A stretch of DNA of 36,231 nt from a virus. Positions 31,153-36,231 of the stretch are shown here, piece by piece. How positions within the stretch are numbered: the stretch's first letter is position 1; each line of letters opens with the position of its first letter. Below the pieces are notes generated by a model. The model saw only the letters and a program-made list of their open reading frames with translations. It did not search any database and had not been told where the DNA came from. The position numbers and the translations under genes were made by a program. The DNA lies in the IMG/VR virus record IMGVR_UViG_3300008113_000317, positions 1-36,231 of that record; one strand, 5' to 3'.

Positions 31153-31452
31153 ATGTCATTCTTTGCAACAAATTACTATCCTCTTTCCGAAAACTTTTTC
31201 GCGGTCAAAGGAGCTCATGTGGTTAAGATGGACGGGCGAAGACCCGTTATCGGTATGCACATCTTTAAGTGGAATCCTGAAGTGTCTACAATTAAGATCA
31301 AAACCACAGGAGGATCAATCATAAACTTCACAGGAAACGCACTTGTTGAAGGCGCGGTCTACTGGATCGGCGTGGCCGAAGTTCTTGAAATGTCAGGGAC
31401 TGCGCAAGATACTGAGATACACGGTATCATATCTACTCTTAAGACGGTTTAG
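31153..31452 (+). CDS. small beta-rich protein of unknown function (99 aa)
   Basis: Starts 1 nt after the previous stop. The protein is a series of beta strands (VVKMDGRRPVIGMHIFKWNP, TIKIKTTGGSIINF) with Gly turns, as expected for a small virion or fibre-accessory protein. No family recognised. Followed by a 35-nt gap with a late-type motif. Confidence 0.6.
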   Translation: MSFFATNYYPLSENFFAVKGAHVVKMDGRRPVIGMHIFKWNPEVSTIKIKTTGGSIINFTGNALVEGAVYWIGVAEVLEMSGTAQDTEIHGIISTLKTV

Positions 31453-31475
31453 TTTATCATAGGATCTCGCCATGA

Positions 31476-31483
31476 TATATAGA
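31476..31483 (+). promoter_or_regulatory. putative late promoter motif TATATAGA abutting a start codon
   Basis: CATGATATATAGAAAAAATG: the TATATAGA core begins 12 nt before the ATG at 31488. As at 3891 this leaves almost no leader if the motif acts like a T4 late promoter. Confidence 0.55.
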
Positions 31484-31487
31484 AAAA

Positions 31488-31922
31488 ATGGCAGAAGTAG
31501 GTCTGATGAAAAACAGAGCGCAATACATAGAGAAGGTTATTCATTCCATCGATTGGAGAAAAATCAAATCTTATTACCGAAAGCTGGGTATCCGTTGGGA
31601 ATACCAAGAAGATAAAGAGACCGTCCAAAGGACACCGTCTGTTGCTGATTTGAAAGATGATTTCAGATCAATACTTTCGCACATGCTTGACCAAGAAATC
31701 AACTACATTTCTTATGGAAGTTGGATCGTGTTCTGGGACCGTGAAGACGGATCGCTTGGAGACATACGAGTCATTTTCAGGCTCGCTGATTTTGTTTTTG
31801 AAGAAGACAAAAAATCTGCACATAGCCTTGAAGAAAGACTAAGAAATGCAGTAGAGCGCGAAGACTATGAATACGCAGCAGTCATTCGAGACGAGATCAA
31901 AAATAACATAGGTATATCTTAA
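31488..31922 (+). CDS. unknown protein with C-terminal UVR-like motif (144 aa)
   Basis: The last ~30 residues (LEERLRNAVEREDYEYAAVIRDEI) fit the short UVR motif found in UvrB, UvrC and ClpC-type proteins, where it mediates protein contacts: 'L-x-x-x-L-x-x-A-x-x-x-(E)DYE-x-AA-x-hRD-x-I'. The rest (1-110) is mixed helix and strand with WDREDGSLGDIRVIFR-type beta segments and no recognised family. It lies 1 nt before the fibre gene. A role as fibre-assembly or attachment accessory is an inference from place only. Confidence 0.65.
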   Translation: MAEVGLMKNRAQYIEKVIHSIDWRKIKSYYRKLGIRWEYQEDKETVQRTPSVADLKDDFRSILSHMLDQEINYISYGSWIVFWDREDGSLGDIRVIFRLADFVFEEDKKSAHSLEERLRNAVEREDYEYAAVIRDEIKNNIGIS

Positions 31923-31923
31923 G

Positions 31924-34900
31924 GTGGCTACTGAAACAAATTTGATAACCTCCTTCGTTAGGAGAATAAGTAAGTATTTTCTTTCCGACACTGCGACCTG
32001 GTATAGACCTCGCAGCGTTGAACCTGGTTTAAACCACATAGACGATCCCACCGCTTTCGATGAAAAGACCATCTACAAGGGCGAAGAAATCGTCGATCTT
32101 GACAAAGGTCGCTTGTTCACACAGGACGGTGCAGAAATCATCGAACTAAATACCGATGACGCAATTCTTAACGGCTTACTTGTTAGAGAATCTGCTTCAC
32201 TTTCGGGAGGACCTCTTTGGCTAACTGTTGAATCAGGCTCTGCAAGAATCAACGGAAGAACTTACTGGCACAAGCAATCTGAAGCCAGCGGCGATATCCA
32301 AATTTCGCCGAATCCTAGCACGACTCAATCAAGAATCGATGTAATTACAATATCCAGCAATTACCCCGTTCCTGCTACCGGGGTCACTGGTATGCCCGCT
32401 AATGCAACAGAATACTCGGGACAGATAAATTACCATCAAGGAACCGCAAGTCGTCCAGGAAGACCCATCACATTCAAAGGAAACGTTACCAACGGATCCG
32501 ACATAATAACATTCTCTGGAGGAACAGGCGCTGTAAGTGGAATAAACGCGGGAGACATCATCGTCGGAAGTGGAATTGCTTCGCAGGCAACCGTCTTGGT
32601 AGTGACCACCACGCATATTCAGATAAGCACATCGTTTGCTTCTACCGCCAATGATGTTGCTTTTGCGATTGCGATAAATCTTTTAGGACAAGATATTGCG
32701 TTTTTTGCGTCTGGCTCTACAGGATCAAACGCTCTTACATTGATCGGAGGATCTACGCCGGCAGTTGGAGATTTGGTATACGGGTATGGTTTTGACTTTG
32801 GGACAGAAGTTACCAACGTTTCAGGATCCACAATAACAGTTTCAGAAAACTGTACAGTGGGTGGGGACAACATATATGGTCTAGGAGACGCTGCTGACGT
32901 TGCGATATACCAACCAATAATTATACCAGACGGTGAACTTGTTCTTGCTGCGGTTATCGTACCGCCTAATTACACAGGTGCGTCTGCGCAAAACAAATTA
33001 AGACCTTTTAGCGTTAGCCAGATATGGAAGACGTTTGGCATAGCCGCACAAGATGTTCCCACTATACTGGAGACTTTAAGACAAAGCGTATCATATTACA
33101 CAACTGACACATCTTACGCATCTGATCAAATAGTTATAGATCGCTTAACCCACGGGGTCTATCAAGTAGTACGAAATCATTACAGCTCTACATTGACTTC
33201 GTCCGTCTCCAACGGAGACATGATATCAGTGTCAAGCACCGGAGGCGGAGGAGGTGGGGGCGTAAGTACTTCAGGATCTTCAGGATCTTCAGGAACTTCA
33301 GGAACCTCGGGTTCTGGAACTTCTGGATCATCGGGAACTAGCGGTTATGGTTTTATTTGGCAAGGAACATGGAACATAGCAAACCCATACGCGCTAAATG
33401 ACGTTGTAGTCTACAACGGTGATGTATATGCAGCGATTGGAACAATTTTACCAGGAGGATCAACACCAGACATAAATCCTTCGTGGGACCTGTGGGTTGT
33501 ATCAGGATCAAGCGGATCATCTGGTTCTTCAGGAACTTCAGGAACCGACGGAACTTCAGGAACCGACGGAACTTCAGGAACCGACGGAACCTCGGGCACA
33601 AACGGAACTTCAGGAACCGATGGTACATCAGGGAGCTCGGGATCTTCAGGGACATCTGGGTCTTCAGGAACTTCGGGAAGCTCAGGAATAGATGGGACAT
33701 CTGGATCTTCAGGAACATCTGGTTCTAGCGGAACTTCTGGCACAGACGGAACCTCGGGCACAAACGGAACATCAGGCACAGACGGAACTTCAGGAACCGA
33801 TGGTACATCAGGGAGCTCGGGATCTTCGGGGACATCGGGATCTTCGGGGACATCTGGATCTTCAGGAATAGATGGGACATCTGGATCTTCAGGAACATCG
33901 GGCAGCTCAGGAACATCGGGCAGCTCGGGAACAGACGGAACATCTGGATCTTCAGGAACTTCAGGCAGCTCAGGAACTGATGGGACATCAGGGAGCTCGG
34001 GATCTTCAGGCACAAGTGGATCATCAGGAACTTCGGGAAGCTCAGGAACAGACGGAACTTCAGGATCTAGTGGCACAAGCGGATCTTCCGGAACAGACGG
34101 AACTTCAGGATCTAGTGGCACAAGCGGATCTTCCGGAACAGACGGAACGTCAGGATCTTCGGGAACGTCAGGAAGCTCAGGAACAGACGGAACTTCAGGA
34201 TCTTCGGGCACAAGCGGTTCTAGTGGAACAGACGGAACTTCAGGATCTTCGGGCACAAGCGGTTCTAGTGGAACAGACGGAACTTCGGGATCTTCAGGAT
34301 CTAGCGGAACTTCGGGCAGCTCCGGAACAGACGGAACTTCAGGATCTTCAGGCACAAGCGGGTCAAGTGGGTCAAGTGGGTCAAGCGGATCATCAGGCAC
34401 ATCTGGTTCTTCAGGATCTTCAGGCACAAGCGGATCTTCAGGCACAAGCGGATCTTCAGGAACTTCTGGTAGCTCAGGAATAGACGGAACTTCAGGATCT
34501 TCAGGATCTTCAGGCACAAGCGGATCTTCGGGAACATCAGGTAGCTCGGGTTCATCAGGAACATCAGGCAGCTCAGGAACGTCAGGATCTTCGGGAAGCT
34601 CGGGAACAAGTGGATCTAGTGGAACTTCTGGTTCATCAGGAACGTCTGGTTCTAGTGGAACTTCTGGTTCATCAGGAACGTCTGGCTCTTCGGGAACATC
34701 AGGGAGCTCTGGAACTTCTGGCTCTAGTGGATCTTCAGGCACATCTGGATCTTCAGGAACGTCAGGTAGCTCAGGAACGTCAGGTAGCTCAGGAACATCT
34801 GGTTCTAGCGGTTCTTCAGGAACTTCAGGTTCATCAGGCAGCTCGGGTTCATCAGGAACTTCGGGCAGCTCAGGAACTTCAGGATCTAGTGGAACTTCAG

Positions 34901-36231
34901 GATCTAGTGGAACATCAGGTAGCTCGGGTTCATCAGGATCCGCAGGAACTTCGGGCAGTAGCGGTTCTTCTGGCATCAGCGGTATAAGTGGAACCGACGG
35001 TTCCAGTGGAACATCGGGATCTAGCGGAACATCGGGATCTAGCGGAACATCGGGATCTTCGGGATCCAGCGGATCTAGTGGAAGCTCGGGTACCTCGGGT
35101 AGCTCAGGAACAAGCGGATCTAGCGGAACGTCAGGTTCTAGTGGATCATCAGGTTCTAGCGGATCTTCAGGTAGCTCAGGATCATCAGGATCATCAGGCA
35201 GCTCAGGAACAAGCGGATCTTCAGGCAGCTCAGGAACAAGTGGTTCATCAGGATCCAGTGGTTCATCAGGATCCAGCGGTACTTCAGGAAGCTCGGGCAC
35301 ATCGGGATCGTCAGGATCGTCAGGTACGTCTGGCTCTTCAGGATCCAGCGGAACCTCAGGTAGCTCAGGAACTTCAGGATCCAGCGGAACCTCAGGTAGC
35401 TCAGGATCATCAGGGACTTCAGGCAGCTCAGGATCATCAGGCACTTCAGGATCTTCGGGCACGTCAGGAATATCAGGTGTTGATGGAACTTCAGGCACAT
35501 CAGGATCGTCAGGATCTAGCGGCACAAGCGGATCATCAGGAACTTCTGGTTCTAGTGGAACATCAGGCAGTTCGGGCACGTCAGGATCTTCGGGCAGCTC
35601 TGGATCATCGGGTAGCTCGGGAACTTCAGGATCGTCAGGTAGCTCAGGCACTTCAGGATCCAGCGGAACCTCAGGTAGCTCGGGAACTTCAGGATCATCA
35701 GGATCATCGGGCAGCTCAGGAAGTTCAGGATCATCGGGATCATCGGGCAGCTCAGGATCATCAGGCACCTCAGGATCTTCGGGCACGTCAGGATCTTCGG
35801 GCACGTCAGGTAGCTCAGGAACGTCAGGTTCTTCGGGATCATCAGGTACATCGGGGAGTTCAGGATCTAGCGGCACAAGCGGGTCTTCAGGAACTAGCGG
35901 TATTTCAGGGGTCGATGGAACTTCAGGAACCAGTGGTTCTAGCGGATCATCTGGCTCAAGCGGATCTAGTGGCACAAGTGGTTCTTCGGGATCCTCGGGA
36001 TCCTCGGGCACGAGTGGTTCTTCAGGATCATCGGGTTCTTCGGGTTCTTCAGGAACCAGCGGAACTTCTGGTTCTAGTGGCACATCAGGTAGCTCGGGAA
36101 CTTCGGGTTCTTCGGGATCCTCGGGCACAAGCGGATCATCCGGTTCTTCGGGTTCTTCGGGTTCTTCAGGAACCAGTGGAACTTCTGGTTCTAGTGGCAC
36201 ATCAGGCAGTTCGGGCACATCAGGCAGTTCG
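31924..36231 (+). CDS. giant collagen-like tail fibre / adhesin, open at the window end
   Basis: From GTG 31924 (one nt after the preceding stop) the frame is open to the last base, 1436 codons without a stop, so the gene continues past the window. Residues 1-80 resemble fibre attachment regions (GRLFTQDGAEIIELN). Residues about 80-440 are beta-rich, with two copies of a 'VGD/AGD-hh-G-x-G-(I/F)...G-x-x-V-x-x-V' unit near 200 and 280. A Gly7 run and first GSSGTSG repeats start near 440. Residues 479-527 form a carbohydrate-binding-like module (W-x-G-x-W...Y-x-x-x-DVV-x-Y-x-G-x-x-Y-x-A...W-x-L-W). From about 527 to the end are collagen-type Gly-X-Y triplets, mainly GTS, GSS and GTD. The likely role is a long flexible receptor-binding shaft. 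No signal peptide is seen; the GTG start is the first possible after an in-frame TAG at 31909. Confidence 0.85.
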   Translation, partial: MATETNLITSFVRRISKYFLSDTATWYRPRSVEPGLNHIDDPTAFDEKTIYKGEEIVDLDKGRLFTQDGAEIIELNTDDAILNGLLVRESASLSGGPLWLTVESGSARINGRTYWHKQSEASGDIQISPNPSTTQSRIDVITISSNYPVPATGVTGMPANATEYSGQINYHQGTASRPGRPITFKGNVTNGSDIITFSGGTGAVSGINAGDIIVGSGIASQATVLVVTTTHIQISTSFASTANDVAFAIAINLLGQDIAFFASGSTGSNALTLIGGSTPAVGDLVYGYGFDFGTEVTNVSGSTITVSENCTVGGDNIYGLGDAADVAIYQPIIIPDGELVLAAVIVPPNYTGASAQNKLRPFSVSQIWKTFGIAAQDVPTILETLRQSVSYYTTDTSYASDQIVIDRLTHGVYQVVRNHYSSTLTSSVSNGDMISVSSTGGGGGGGVSTSGSSGSSGTSGTSGSGTSGSSGTSGYGFIWQGTWNIANPYALNDVVVYNGDVYAAIGTILPGGSTPDINPSWDLWVVSGSSGSSGSSGTSGTDGTSGTDGTSGTDGTSGTNGTSGTDGTSGSSGSSGTSGSSGTSGSSGIDGTSGSSGTSGSSGTSGTDGTSGTNGTSGTDGTSGTDGTSGSSGSSGTSGSSGTSGSSGIDGTSGSSGTSGSSGTSGSSGTDGTSGSSGTSGSSGTDGTSGSSGSSGTSGSSGTSGSSGTDGTSGSSGTSGSSGTDGTSGSSGTSGSSGTDGTSGSSGTSGSSGTDGTSGSSGTSGSSGTDGTSGSSGTSGSSGTDGTSGSSGSSGTSGSSGTDGTSGSSGTSGSSGSSGSSGSSGTSGSSGSSGTSGSSGTSGSSGTSGSSGIDGTSGSSGSSGTSGSSGTSGSSGSSGTSGSSGTSGSSGSSGTSGSSGTSGSSGTSGSSGTSGSSGTSGSSGTSGSSGTSGSSGSSGTSGSSGTSGSSGTSGSSGTSGSSGSSGTSGSSGSSGSSGTSGSSGTSGSSGTSGSSGTSGSSGSSGSAGTSGSSGSSGISGISGTDGSSGTSGSSGTSGSSGTSGSSGSSGSSGSSGTSGSSGTSGSSGTSGSSGSSGSSGSSGSSGSSGSSGSSGTSGSSGSSGTSGSSGSSGSSGSSGTSGSSGTSGSSGSSGTSGSSGSSGTSGSSGTSGSSGTSGSSGSSGTSGSSGSSGTSGSSGTSGISGVDGTSGTSGSSGSSGTSGSSGTSGSSGTSGSSGTSGSSGSSGSSGSSGTSGSSGSSGTSGSSGTSGSSGTSGSSGSSGSSGSSGSSGSSGSSGSSGTSGSSGTSGSSGTSGSSGTSGSSGSSGTSGSSGSSGTSGSSGTSGISGVDGTSGTSGSSGSSGSSGSSGTSGSSGSSGSSGTSGSSGSSGSSGSSGTSGTSGSSGTSGSSGTSGSSGSSGTSGSSGSSGSSGSSGTSGTSGSSGTSGSSGTSGSS
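33358..33504 (+). other. CBM5/12-like carbohydrate-binding module inside the fibre
   Basis: Residues about 479-527 of the fibre. The aromatic pattern W-x-G-x-W...Y-x-x-x-D-V-V-x-Y-x-G-x-x-Y-x-A, then G-x-x-P...W-D-L-W, is that of small chitin/cellulose-binding modules of the CBM5/12 type. It is flanked on both sides by Gly-Ser-Thr repeats, which argues for a separately folded module on a flexible shaft. Confidence 0.6.
33505..36231 (+). repeat. collagen-like Gly-X-Y coding repeat (9-nt based)
   Basis: Over 2.7 kb the + strand reads as Gly followed by two of Thr/Ser/Asp/Asn, e.g. GTSGTDGTSG, GSSGTSGSSG. Rare departures are GID (about 33685, 33865, 34477), GSA (about 34936), GIS (about 34972, 34981, 35467, 35899) and GVD (about 35476, 35908). 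There are near-exact longer duplications, such as a 117-nt copy linking about 36034-36098 with 36151-36215. Asp-bearing GTD triplets are frequent up to about 34350 and scarce afterwards. Confidence 0.9.

Noticed and set aside
33483-34987. Other plus-strand frames inside the repeat tract (RNFRNRRNFRN-like and QEPTELQEPTE-like)
   Set aside because: Alternative readings of the same 9-nt repeat; they have no start context and are out of frame with the fibre.
33411-36218. A 935-codon minus-strand frame reading Pro-Glu-Leu/Val-Pro-Asp repeats
   Set aside because: It is the mirror of the plus-strand Gly-X-Y codon repeat. The plus frame continues without break from ordinary beta-rich sequence beginning at 31924, and all neighbours are on the + strand.
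33268-36231. CRISPR array as explanation of the repeats
   Set aside because: There are no unique spacers between constant repeats; the period is 9 nt and the frame is continuously coding.

Overview
The window is a block of late structural and replication genes from a large T4-like contractile-tailed phage (myovirus) whose host is most likely a member of the Bacteroidota. The phage assignment rests on recognisable homologues of T4 gp55 (late sigma), gp4 (head completion), gp20 (portal), gp44 (clamp loader), RNase H, gp16/gp17 (terminase), gp18 (sheath), gp19 (tube), a gp26-type hub/chaperone protein and a tape-measure-like protein. The host assignment rests on three promoters of the Bacteroidota type (TTTG, exactly 20 nt, TAnnTTTG or one mismatch) and on A-rich leaders that mostly lack Shine-Dalgarno sequences. 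Nearly all genes are on the + strand and tightly packed, often overlapping by 1-16 nt.

Layout. 1-5514: end of an upstream gene, then a large unknown protein whose reading frame appears to continue by -1 ribosomal frameshifting (slippery A AAA AAG at 1650-1656, hairpin 8 nt downstream), then gp55-like sigma, gp4-like head-completion protein, a conserved head-module protein and the portal, closed by a terminator at 5534-5567. 5568-10878: nucleic-acid genes (a truncated CCA-adding-type nucleotidyltransferase, clamp-loader ATPase, a KTSC protein, 5'-3' exonuclease/RNase H) with several small unknown proteins and two tiny membrane proteins. 10926-15394: a neck-like protein with an unusual C-terminal half, then small and large terminase. 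15471-25460: tail module, with a roughly double-size sheath, tube, terminator, a gp26-like protein, a small overlapping gene without an ATG, a 1207-residue tape-measure-like protein with two internal repeat families, and two small proteins. 25584-29978: nucleotide metabolism (guanylate-kinase-like, dCMP-deaminase-like), an ECF-type sigma factor and a membrane-protein cluster. 30042-36231: virion or adsorption genes ending in a giant open-ended fibre gene (GTG start at 31924, no stop before the window end) with a carbohydrate-binding-like module and more than 900 residues of collagen-like G-X-Y repeats.

Regulation can be read from sequence. A motif (G)ATATATA(G/A)A lies just upstream of most late transcription units (heads, neck, sheath, gp26, tape measure, fibre group) and is the likely late promoter, to be read by the gp55-like sigma. 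A second class (GTTAATAACT box, 13-nt gap, TTTG, 20 nt, TAnnTTTG) precedes three other units, including RNase H and the ECF sigma factor, and is probably used earlier through the host polymerase, perhaps with an activator bound to the upstream box. The ECF factor adds a second phage sigma.

Most notable for follow-up: the candidate programmed frameshift at 1650-1680, the promoter class with an invariant upstream 10-mer, the open-ended collagen-like fibre, the two phage sigma factors, the oversized sheath, and the ATG-less gene between the gp26-like protein and the tape measure.
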